Below are positions 11,426 to 21,835 of a stretch of 64,000 bases of DNA, in pieces; positions within the stretch are counted from its first letter, which is position 1, and every line of letters starts with the position of its first letter. This stretch comes from Xiphydria camelus (Eukaryota > Arthropoda > Insecta > Hymenoptera > Xiphydriidae), in NCBI GenBank assembly GCA_963678675.1, contig OY783193.1, forward strand, positions 19,700,977 through 19,764,976, written 5' to 3'. The notes beneath the pieces are model-generated. The model was not told where the DNA came from, made no database searches, and worked only from the letters and a program-made list of their open reading frames with translations. The position numbers were made by a program, and so were the translations under genes.

Positions 11426-11753
11426 CGGCAAAGTGAAAAATGTAAGGGCTCTCTAGTTTATAAATCCCTTTCAAAATATGACGAGAATAAATCAAAAGTA
11501 ACGTGGTTATAATTAATTGGCTCGTATCGGTATAAAATGTGAGACTTTAATTTTGTGGTAGGTAATAAAAAGCTATTCTCCTACATGTACGTATTCTCCT
11601 CATGAATAAATTTAAAAAAGTAGTGAAATCCCCCACAAAAACAGATTCTCTGTAAAAAAAAAGGCGGCATGTTCATTCAGTGCTAATAAAAATTGATACG
11701 TAAAATACTATCCAAAAAGATTTGAAATCAATTAAGATCGCCATGTTCAAGAT
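11426..11753. other. AT-rich, nothing recognised
   Basis: No open frame with family motifs, repeat pair or RNA gene visible. Confidence 0.4.
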
Positions 11754-12104
11754 TTATATATAAAAAGTAAAAGGCATCATTTGAAAGGAAAATTATTGTA
11801 AATCAAGTTACTAAAAAATCCGACTAAACAAATTTATAAAAAAATTTTAATAAAAAAGAACTTGCCGTGTTTTTTCCTTCAAAATAAAAAATTCAGGCAG
11901 AATTATACTCGATGTTTATGCACTTATGATTTTAAATAAATTCATAACACTTATATGATACCACCAGTATACCGAATGAAGGGAAAAAACGCGGCAAGTT
12001 CTTTTTTATTAAAATTTTTTTATAAATTTGTTTAGTCGGATTTTTTAGTAACTTGATTTACAATAATTTTCCTTTCAAATGATGCCTTTTACTTTTTATA
12101 TATA
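11754..12104. mobile_element. 350-bp palindromic element
   Basis: Arms of about 115 bp (ATCAAGTTACTAAAAAATCC, AAGAACTTGCCGTG and complements) face each other around a 115-bp centre. It ends in TATATA next to the following foldback, consistent with TA-directed insertion. Confidence 0.8.
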
Positions 12105-12112
12105 TTTATTTA

Positions 12113-12254
12113 CCGTATGTCCCATAAGAAGCGCAATAAGCGACATTTACCTTCGGCAGTATTTACCGACGGTGCACATGTACCGACTCATGCACCGTCG
12201 GCAAATACTGCCGAAGGTAATTGTCGCTTGTTGCGTTTCTTATGGGACATGCGG
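12113..12254. mobile_element. 142-bp foldback, CCGTATGTC-terminus family
   Basis: Palindrome starting CCGTATGTCCCATAAGAA and ending with its near complement (GGGACATGCGG), flanked by TA on both sides (12111-12112 and 12255-12256). Smallest member of the group at 24558, 43647, 59235 and 61434. No coding capacity. Confidence 0.8.
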
Positions 12255-12613
12255 TATACGTGGGAGGAAGGGGAAAAGGGTGGGGGAAAGAAAATTCAGA
12301 AGGCCTTCTTAGACCTGGTTAGTACCTGCGATAGGATAATAAGGGCTTTTTCTACTGTGAAAAGTCCGTGTTAGACCTGTTTGCATCTGATATTCACCGT
12401 AACTAGGCTATGAAAGGACAAGCAAGGTTTACTTTCTATATTTCCCTAAGACCTGGTTCATTCCTTTTAGACCTGCAAATGTTCATTCTTAGCAGGGCTT
12501 ACCAGGTCAAAATATTCGACCCGGGTTGTCTGTATTGTTTCTGGCGGATATCTCTAGTGTGGTTATATACATTTTGATAAAAGCTTTCTATTCCTTATTC
12601 AGCATTTCTATTA

Positions 12614-12700
12614 GGGGAGAGTGGCCTTGGTTGAGACACTTTTTATTTGTTCGTTTATAAAACACTAACATTAAAAAAAAAGGGTAGTTTTTGATGTGAA
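12614..12700 (+). mobile_element. Terminal fragment of a pogo-like element
   Basis: GGGGAGAGTGGCCTTGGTTG after TA resembles the inverted terminus at 29651-29677 and the TIR style of the pogo element at 51821. Only this end is present; the rest is replaced by the palindrome that begins at about 12700. Confidence 0.45.
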
Positions 12701-12814
12701 ACATCTAATGGCGCGCTACGGCGCATAGTGCTTTAACCAGTGGACAAAAATCAGATTTTTACTTACGCGATATGGAAAAACTAATTCATTGGAATCAGAA
12801 AGTAATGCCCCTTA

Positions 12815-13680
12815 GGGGCCATCCATATATTACGTAAGACATTTTTGGCCTCTTTTTGACCCCCCCCCCCTCCCCCCAGTGTAAGATACTGTAAGATTCC
12901 AGATGACCCCCTCCCCCCTAAATTTTACATAAGACGTAACTTTTTTTAAGTCATTCTTAAGCTTGCCGTTTATACTGCTTTCAAATATCAGCTGAATATT
13001 AGGAAGAGATTGACCAGATTGACTATATTTCGGGACGGTCCTGCTAAACAATAGCATCATACATAGACAGAACGAGGATGCTGTACATAGGAGCTGTTTA
13101 AATAGACTCTTCATTATTCGCTATTCTCTAATCGAATATCAACAGCGTCTTTTATCCGAGTGGAAGCCCAGCACGATTGATGTAAAGCTTATAGTCTACT
13201 ACGGTATATTTCTTTATGCACTTCATCCTCGTTCTAACTCTTCGTATCAACGGAAAATATTAGAAAACATATATTCACTCAGTTCACGTAACTTCATTTT
13301 TAAACTTCGTTTAATAAAATATATCCTCAGTAGAGACGTCCTGCTCCTCAACCCACTCGACGTTCTCCACTCCCATTTCACTATCTCGGAAGATGCACAT
13401 AAGCTCCCGATCACGACGCAATGCCACTCGTGCAGGTCGCCTCTTCTCTGCTTGATCCTGGGTTTTGCAGATTATTTTGTCTATTGTTACTGCTTTATTT
13501 GATGCAAAGTACAGCGCTTCTTTCAATCTGTATTGAGTAATTTGATAGCATTTTTGGCTAGGAATTTCTCACGTAAGATGAGGTCTACCCCCCCCCCCCC
13601 CGCCCCATTGTAAAACACTGTAAGAAATATTCACACCCCCCCTACCCCTCAAACGTCTTACGTAATATATGGATGGCCCC
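12815..13680. mobile_element. 866-bp element, GGGGCCATCC TIR, TTA target duplication
   Basis: Terminal inverted repeats of about 27 bp begin GGGGCCATCCATATATTACG. TTA flanks both ends (12812-12814, 13681-13683). The other palindrome arm, near 17130, shows the same DNA with a single TTA/TAA and no insert, so the target duplication is demonstrated. C-rich and G-rich runs sit just inside both ends. A 71-residue minus frame at 13311-13526 is not recognised. Confidence 0.85.
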
Positions 13681-14177
13681 TTATACCCACACCTATCCGT
13701 TACTGAACAATTCAATCACCGTTGCCATGCAAATAAATAAAGAAAAACGCGTCACAGCGTAAACATTCTCGTCTCAACAGAATTACGAACTTCTTTTTAG
13801 AAATTATTTTAAATGAGTATGTAATCTATAAGGTAAGGGGATTTTTATTCACTTTATATAAATAAGAAAAGGGTTGACATACCGAAAAAAATATTCGTAA
13901 ATCTTATATTTCTTATGTTTTTACACATATGATTGCGGAGGCTATTTCTCAAAAAATTCCAAAAACCTCCCTTTCAGTTTAGTATTTTATTAAAGCTTGT
14001 ACATTCCTCTTAATACCTATATATCGTTTTATTTGCTCAGGGCTGCTCAAACCAAACTATAGATATTTTCGTTATGAGGGTGCGAAACGCCCGAATGACG
14101 AATTCTATTTTTTATCACTAACAAGTCAAATACGAGGTTGACGGGGTTCGAGGCGGGGTATTGGGGGGCTCACTTTA

Positions 14178-16650
14178 TAGTAGGGGAGCCCACGATGCTA
14201 AAGGGGGATTTACTCGAGCGTCTTGGGGACCTAGTGGATTTTGAAGATTAAGTGGTAGAAAGAAAAAAAGGTCATATGATGTATACCCTTTCAGCGGTGG
14301 GGGAAGCGTCTACAGGTTTTCAAAAATGTAAAAAAAATAGTGACATGTGGAAATACTCGAGCGCGTTAGATATTAATAGTGTATATGCCCCATGTGTCTC
14401 TGATAACGAAGGTATGTTAATCTGCCGGTTTTCATGGTGGGGGTGGCCGTATAGAAGGGTAGAAAATGGGGGAAAAAAAGTTATTCGAGCGCGTCAGATA
14501 TTCAGAGGGGATGTTAAGTGAACCCGAAAGAAGCTCCCATTCAAAAGACTGACGATTCGGTCGTGACGCAAGCTCTTGGCGACTTTTTGAAAATGCAAAA
14601 AAAAAATCGCCATTTTGAAATACTCGAGCGCATCAGATTATCATACAGACGGTTCAGCTTGATGTCCTAAATATGCTGACCCATAATCTGACGATTATTC
14701 GGAGGGATTCTCGTAACCTGACGATTTGAAAAAGGGAATTTGTCAACTAAGGTAAAAGTGTGATAGACGCCCCGGTCTCTATTTAACTTTAAACGCGATT
14801 ATCTCGAAACGCAGTAGAGATATGCAAAAAATTTATAGTAGTTTTTTTATAGTAAAAATATAGAGGAATATTTTTTATTTAAACTTTTCTTCGATATCTA
14901 CAATCAATTTCGAGATAATCGATTTTGAACTTGCTCTTCAATAGAGGCGTCTATCCCATTTTTACCCTACTAGTACGGTGTCAACTACTCGTACATTTAC
15001 CTTATATATTCATATAAAAATAGTTACATAAAATGAAAATGTTAAAAATAATTATTTTCTAATCTTCATCTTCATCCGTCGAATTATCGTCATACTGCGA
15101 ATCTGGTTCGATTTGGTCATCAATTTCATCTACAGCGGTATTTATCAGAATCAGTATTGCGGGAAACAGTTCATTACGACTCGTCTAGCAATTAACCCTT
15201 TTAGGAAAGGTGCGGGACAGTGAGCTCATTAGCAGCCTGGATTCGCCGAAATATACCGCTTCGCCGATGGCGAGATTAACTTTAGGTTCACGAGGTATTT
15301 ATGATTGCGATGCGGTTAGACCGGTACGAACTGATATTCAGAATTGCGTATATCGCGTAACGGAACAGTCCCGTATCTTTCTCGGAAAGTAATAGCCATA
15401 CGATAATCCTACATACCGATTCCTACCGCTCAGTATCATCGTGATTTAAGCACCTTTCTAATATAGAGCCAAGTTCGTCATCAGACACAATAGCGAGTCG
15501 GTACGTTTTGGCGAACAAGGTTGCAACTGTACTTATATAATTATAGAACTGTATTTATTACAATCCCACATCCTATACGGGATACGAGGTATTAGGACTT
15601 CACCGACGATAGGTGGAAAAATCACTCCTATACGTGTGAATTTAGCTTGTTATGAGATATTGTACAATTACTATGTAATATAATTCAGTTTGCAAAATTA
15701 TTCATAAAATTAACTCTTTTCACTATCAATACTTTCAAAATTTGATATCACCTCTTTTTTACATAAATAATATTCTCCATGTCCGACACTCAAGCTCTTT
15801 ATTACAATAGTCTTAGGGCCGGTTTTACCAACACGGTATAAACGCGGTATAGCGCTATACTGAGAATAACCAGCAATAAGCCTTATGGTTATACTCAGTA
15901 TAGCGCTATACCGCGTTTACACCGTGTTGGTAAAACCGGCCCTTAGAATCATTTCTTTTAAGCATAATTATGTCAAACGGTTTGCGTGGAAAAATGGCGG
16001 CAATTTCTGGAATTTTTCTGTCAGCTCTTTCTTCAGTACATTATGTATAACTAATATGATGGCCACGTCCGACATTCAAGTCTTTTGTTATATATGTACA
16101 CTTTAAATCACTTTTTCTAAGCATATATCAAAAGGCATGCGTGGGAAAATGGCGGCAATTTGCATGGCGGGATGGTGGGAAAATGGCGGCACCATGTGCG
16201 TCATCGGGCACGTTGCCTCTTGCGCTGACTTTATTGACGATTTTTGTAACTTCGGCTTGTAGAAATCGGTAGATTATATTTTTTCCGTTATCCTTGAATT
16301 ATTTCCCTCAAAATAAATAAAAATTCGACCGCGCTCGAGAATGTCCAGGTCACGTTTTTTTGCAAGTTTGTAACCCTCCCACTCCCTTACGTCACGCTCA
16401 AATCGTCAGATTATTGAAATGTACACTTTTCAGCATGTAATTAACCCACCTTACGTTAATCTGACGCGCTCGAGTATTTCTGACGATCGATTTTTTTTAC
16501 AATTCTGATCGGCTGCCCTAGATGCGCGGCCCTATACATACAAAGGGCTGATATATGGTGGAGGTACTCAACAGGGTGCAAGGTATCCCCCCATATGATA
16601 TTCTGACACGCTTGAGTAAATCCCAAAATCCCCTATTGGGCTCCGCTACT
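14178..16650. mobile_element. Element with spaced CTCGAGCGCGTCAGAT motifs
   Basis: The ends resemble each other inverted (TAGGGGAGCCCA and GGATTTACTCGAG at 14178-14220; complements at 16605-16650). A word close to CTCGAGCGCGTCAGAT occurs at about 14213, 14355, 14486 and 14622, and inverted at about 16460 and 16600. A 220-bp hairpin element lies at 14751-14971 and the TTA-flanked MITE at 15816. No transposase frame seen. Confidence 0.5.
15816..15942. mobile_element. 127-bp palindromic MITE, second copy
   Basis: Same family as 5859-5984, with TTA outside both ends (15813-15815 and 15943-15945). The two copies differ at a few positions and by small indels near the centre, so they are independent old insertions rather than one duplication. 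Confidence 0.85.
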
Positions 16651-17228
16651 ATTATATAAATAAGAAAAGGGTTGATACACCGAAAAAAATATTCGTAAAA
16701 CTTATATTTTTTATCGGGCGTTTCGCGCCCTCATAACGAAAATATCTATAGTTTGGTTTGAGCAGCCCTGAGCAAATAAAACGATATATAGGTATTAAGA
16801 GGAATGTACAAGCTTTAATAAAATACTAAACTGAAAGGGAGGTTTTTGGAATTTTTTGAGAAATAGCCTCCGCAATCATATGTGTAAAAACATAAGAAAT
16901 ATAAGTTTTACGAATTTTTTTTTCGGTGTATCAACCCTTTTCTTATTTATATAAAGTGAATAAAAATCCCCTTATCTTGTAGATTACATACACATTTACA
17001 ATAATTTCTAAAAAGAAGTTCGTAATTCTGTTGAGACGAGAATGTTTACGCTGTGATGCGTCTTTCTTTACTTATTTGCATGGCAACGGTGATTCAGTTG
17101 ATCAAAAACGGATAGGTGTGGGTATAAGGGGCATTACTTTTTGATTTCAACGAATTAGTTTTTCTATATCGCGTAAGTAGAAATCTGATTTTTGTCCACT
17201 GGATGAAGCACTGTGCGTCGCAGGCATG

Positions 17229-17434
17229 GCAGCCACAAAACTCGGGACGCATCGGCTCTCTCCGCCACGACTCGGCGGTCCCCTTTCCCCGAGCGCTAGC
17301 TTCAGACTTACTACTACAGGCTCACTCTATCAGTGTGCGAAGCAGTACGGAGCGTTTTCTATAGGGCTCGTGCATGCACGAGTGGTGGCGCGGCAGTAGG
17401 CAATATTCAGTGCTACAGTGGCCGTCAACAGCAT
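17229..17434. repeat. Dispersed repeat copy, partner at 62660-62785
   Basis: GC-rich sequence with CGGGACGCATCGGCTCTCTC is present inverted at about 62660-62785. No frame or RNA gene is apparent. Confidence 0.6.
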
Positions 17435-17437
17435 TAA

Positions 17438-18353
17438 GGGCCGATTCCACCAACTCTGATTAAATGCTTGATTACCTAATCACGATTATATTTAATCAGC
17501 GTTCTAATCATGATTAACTGCACAATTCGTTCCACCATGAATTTTTAACCCCCGATTATCTAATAATATACCCTCTTCGCAATAAGTTTTGGTTTTGTTG
17601 TAACGGTGATTCTGATTGGTTCATCAACGGAACTTATAATGGAGTAGGAGGAAAACCTGACGTGCGCTCGTGACGTGATCAACTGACGCGCTGCAAGCCG
17701 AGCTCAGTGAGCTGCCGAAATCTCCAACAGAATTTAAAAAGGAACCAGTTGCATAATTGCGGAGAGCAAGCAGGAGTTGTACTCTGGGTGCAATAGCGTG
17801 GTTTCTGAAATGTGCACTCCCTTTATTTAGTAAAGATACAGAAAATTCTACGCGATTTTTAACGTAATATGATAATGTTGCGATATTTTAAAATAGATTA
17901 TATATTATTTAAGAAGTAATTTATCTTTCTCTGTAGCGTGTTGCAAATTATGTACAATTTCCAGAAGGAAAGCTTCAACACTGTCTTTCGATAATCGAAA
18001 ACGCGCAATAAAATCGAAATCATCCAGTTTGGAAATAATTAATTCGTTCCTTAATTAAATGTGGCCTTCTATCAATTTCGATACCATTTTCATCATCAAA
18101 TGATGATAAAATATCGTCGTAAAATAAATTCATGTCCGGTATAGTATTGCACAGCAGTGAAACTTCGACTTTGAGGCTATGTTGAACCACGTTAATCACT
18201 GGTTAAGTTCCTAATCGGCCAAAAATGGCCGATTAAGTTCAACGGTGATTATCTCACTTTAATCATGGTTTAAAAATTGGTGGAACGCAAGAGCTTGATT
18301 AAATAAAGCTAATCGGGAATTAACAATTTAATCAGAGTTGGTGGTTTCGGCCC
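17438..18353. mobile_element. PIF/Harbinger deletion derivative, 916 bp
   Basis: Terminal repeats GGGCCGATTCCACCAAC at the left and its near complement at the right are flanked by a 3-bp TAA duplication (17435-17437, 18354-18356). The element encloses a fragment of a Harbinger transposase (17905-18153, minus), so the class is supported by terminus, target size and protein. Most of the transposase is gone. Confidence 0.8.
17905..18153 (-). pseudogene. Harbinger (HARBI1-like) transposase, N-terminal fragment
   Basis: Reading the minus strand gives an acidic lead (FYDDIL, FDDENGIEID), then RPHLIKERINYF, then after a one-base shift LDDFDFIARFRLSKDSVEAF. The DDxxFxxRFRLSKxSV pattern is the conserved N-terminal helix region of PIF/Harbinger transposases. 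The frame ends at a stop at 17905 before any DDE residue, so catalysis is impossible. It lies wholly inside the TAA-flanked element. Confidence 0.7.
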
Positions 18354-18548
18354 TAAATACGTTACAAAGTTTGCCTTTATAGGCCTATTGCGTAGAGCTA
18401 GTGGCGCTGCCCAGTGGAGAAAAAATGCGTAACTAAGATATAACCTTGTCAGACTGAGGACGTTTATGTATTTATATGAATGTTTATCACCCAAAAATGA
18501 GTGAAATTACTCGTTCCAAAAGAATATGCAGTGTTGTTGGGTGTAGTA

Positions 18549-20727
18549 AGGCCGGGCGAACGTTGAGACGCAGTTCAGTGAGGTGACGCAGGGCGACTCA
18601 CCGCAGATTTTGTAACCCATAGAAATCTATATAACAGCGAATGTTCGGACGTAGTGTGAGGTGGCGCAGTTTTCACACGCCGTGAGCCGTCCGAGCGAAC
18701 GTTGAGACGTAATTTAGTGAGGTGATGCAGGGCGAGTCATCACAGATTTTTGTAACCAATAGACATCTATAGAACAGCGAATGTTCGGACGCAGTGTGAA
18801 GTGGCGCAGTTTTCACACGCCGTGAATCTTCGAGAGCCTGCGAAGGTCTGCGGTCGAAACACAAAACCGGACGTGATTTTTCGTTCGTGAACTTTAGCTT
18901 GTTAGTTTAAAGTGACATAAAGCCGGGTTTACACGCTTGCCAAACGTTTATGCGGATTGCGGACGGACTTCGTATTGTACTGGAGGTGGACAAACGTGCG
19001 TTCCTGTTGTGACGGTGTCGCGTATGCAACTAGATTTGATCTGAAGCCCGTATAACTTTCAAGGGTTACTAGATTTTATAGCGGTAAAAATCAAATATTC
19101 TATACTAATTTAGCACTGCAATTCTATTGAAAAATAATGAGCGGATAAACCCTCCTCGTATTTGGGCGTAGACCGGTGTGAGGGAGAAATTCGACACTCC
19201 TCAGGACCCTTGGAGCCATAAATTAGATCCGAAAAAGTTCGAGATTCCTGGCCGGGACCAGGACCGACCACTTGAATTTCCTCGGTTCCAATGGGCTTTG
19301 AAACATTGCACCCTTCAGTTTCAACGTATTCTTTAACAAAGCCATGCATTTCTGCAAACTGTGTACGGGTTTCTCGATAATAACACAGCTCCAGAAAAAA
19401 AATCGAAAAAATGCTTCCTCTGAAAAGACCAGTATATCTTTATGTTTTTGGGGTCGCTGAATCCGAATACGGTATCCGTTTGCCTCCATCACGTCACGTT
19501 CAAGGTCATTTCAAGGTCAAATCCTGGAAAAATAGTCAAATCGATTCAAATTATTATTCCTATATATTTTTGAGGTCGCCGAATCCGAATCCGGTGTCCG
19601 TTTGTCTCCATCACGTCACTTTTTTTTTAATCTCAAAAAACCATTAATAAACCATTAACCATGTAGATCATGATTTTCAAAAAGTTAATGGACTTAAACC
19701 AAATTCGCTATAGGGGTTTTTTTTGGGTCGCTGATCACGAATCTGAAATCGGATTTCAAAAATTCAAGATGGCGGATCCAATATGGCGGACGAGATTTTT
19801 GAAAATCGACGTATTCATGCCGAATTTGGTATAAGGGGTTTTTTGGGTCGCTGATTATGAATCTGAAGTCAGTTTTTAAAAATTCAAGATAGCGGATCCA
19901 ATATGGAGGACGAAATTTTCGTAAATTTTGAATTTTTGTAAATATAACTTCATATTCGTCATCAGCGATCGAAAAAACCCTCCTATACCAAATATGGCAT
20001 GAATCCGTCGATTTTCGAAAATCTCGTCCTCCATATTGGATTCGCCATCTTGAATTTTTTAAATCCGATTTCAGATTCGTGATCAGCGACCCAAGAAACC
20101 CCCTCTAGCGAATTTGGTTTAGTCCATTAACTTTTTGAAAGTCATCATCTATTGATGGTTTTTTGAGATTAAAAAAAATGTGACGTGATGGAGACAAACG
20201 GACACCGGATTCGGATTCAGCGACTCCAAAAACATAAAGATATGCTGGTCTGGTCAGAGGAAGCATTTTTTCGATTTTTGTTGTTGAGCTGTGTAATTTA
20301 TGTACTTCTCATCACAAAATTCTTTCCGAAGGACGAATTCTCAATGAGTCGTTCTTTTTGTTAGGTAACCACTTTTTGACTGATTTTTTACATATACTTG
20401 AATAGGCTATTGTTATTTCTTCCTCAACAAAATCAGAATCAGATTCCGAGTCTAACAAATTACACAAATGCGAGTATGTATACATCATCGAGTATAGGCA
20501 TCCACTGACTATTCCACTGACTAGAGCCGAACATACACGCTACGGTTCACCGGAGAGGTCTGCCTGCGCAGGTCACTTATCCAGGTGGTGCGAAAGATGA
20601 CAGCGGTATAAGCGACCGGCGCAGTCATCTTTCGCACCACCCAGGGTACGCAGCTCACTTCACCTACGCTGTTCACCTCACTCTGCGTCACCGCACGCCA
20701 CACTGTGACCCAATGTTCGCCTGGCCT
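18549..20727. mobile_element. Element with AGGCCGGGCGAACGTTG terminus, nested foldbacks
   Basis: AGGCCGGGCGAACGTTG at 18549 returns inverted as TTCGCCTGGCCT at about 20716-20727. The left end carries a tandem duplication of about 140 bp (18554-18692 and 18693-18834). A foldback (19375-20310) and a 120-bp hairpin (about 20521-20640) are nested inside. A small palindrome with the same terminus lies at 62782-62910. No transposase frame. Confidence 0.6.
19375..20310. mobile_element. Foldback element with TCAAGGTCA-type motifs
   Basis: The left arm (AAAAAATGCTTCCTCTG, GGGTCGCTGAATCCGAAT, AAGATGGCGGATCCAATATG) is repeated inverted from about 19930 to 20310. Related sequence recurs at 25063-25250, 28470-28860 and inside the foldback at 41285-42279. 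The left arm has CAAGGTCATTTCAAGGTCA, two orphan-receptor-type half-sites. No coding capacity. Confidence 0.75.
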
Positions 20728-21835
20728 AATAGTGAAGCTAAAAATCCTGAATTGTGGAGTTTTATCGGTTTCTGGGCAGAAATTGTGAAATCGAACGAAA
20801 AAATAAGTGGATCGCAACAGTGAAACGCAGGTACGTAGGTACACAGCAAATAGTGCTCCAAACCTGGCATTGTATTCTATTTCACTTTTTTTTGCGTACG
20901 TTTATTCGGCGAATTTTATTTCTCATACCATTATTGAAGCTTTATTCTAATTAGTTGTTGAATTTCCAATCGAAAAAGCCAATTGTTTACAGAACTTTTG
21001 ATGGAAAATTGTGGGTGCCCGCTGCCGAATCACGCGTTTGCTGTGCACACTTTGTGGGTGGGAGACAATCTAATAATATGCATGATTTGGCTTACATTCC
21101 AACAATTTTCCCGAATGTCTATAAAAAAAAAGATGCGATGAACAAAGGGTTGCCCGTTGGAAAAAAAGAAATAACAATGCATCCTTAAATGATTTCTCCA
21201 AGAGCTTTAAACACGGTTAGTGTACATTATTTTCATATTTTGTAGTTGTATTTTCTTGAATATTATTTTTCTTGCAGAGACCACAAATACAGAAAATCAC
21301 ACAGAGGAAATAGGAACAAAAAGTATTTCAATTCAAACGGATTCCGTTGAAGTAGAGTTTGGAGGAATTCATTTTCTTTATTGCGGCCGTGACCAGAATG
21401 ACGTTTCTACTCAAGCTGAAATTACTACTCAAGCTGATAAATGTGTGAAAACTCAAGATGTACGCTGCGGCTCTAACGAGCCTATCAATCTAGGATTTAT
21501 GGAATTTAGAGATATTGAAACAGATACCACGATGCGTCAACTTGCTGGAGTGACTTGTCTTTTTTTATGACTTTGTTAAGTCTTATTAAAAAAGGTGAAG
21601 CTGGACAACCTTGCCGTTATAACAAATTGGGAAAAGAAAATCGTTTGTTGTTATTTTTAATGAAGATGAAGTTGGGAATTTCTTTTTGCGCATTGGGGTG
21701 TCTGTTTCATATTCACTCTAGTACAGCATCTCGAATTTTTTATTCAGTATTAGAAACCTTGAGATTCCAAACCAAAACGTGGATCTTTTGGCCATCAAAA
21801 GAAACTGAAACAGAATCTTCCAAAATCCTTTCATA

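Larger units (their letters stand above)
12710..17228. mobile_element. Large palindromic element with nested insertions
   Basis: The left arm (12710-12814 plus 13684-14094) is matched inverted by 16714-17228, including GTGGACAAAAATCAG, GGCAACGGTGATT-type and TTGAGCAGCCCT blocks. The left arm is interrupted by an 866-bp element. The centre holds a second element (14178-16650). No transposase was recognised. Confidence 0.75.
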
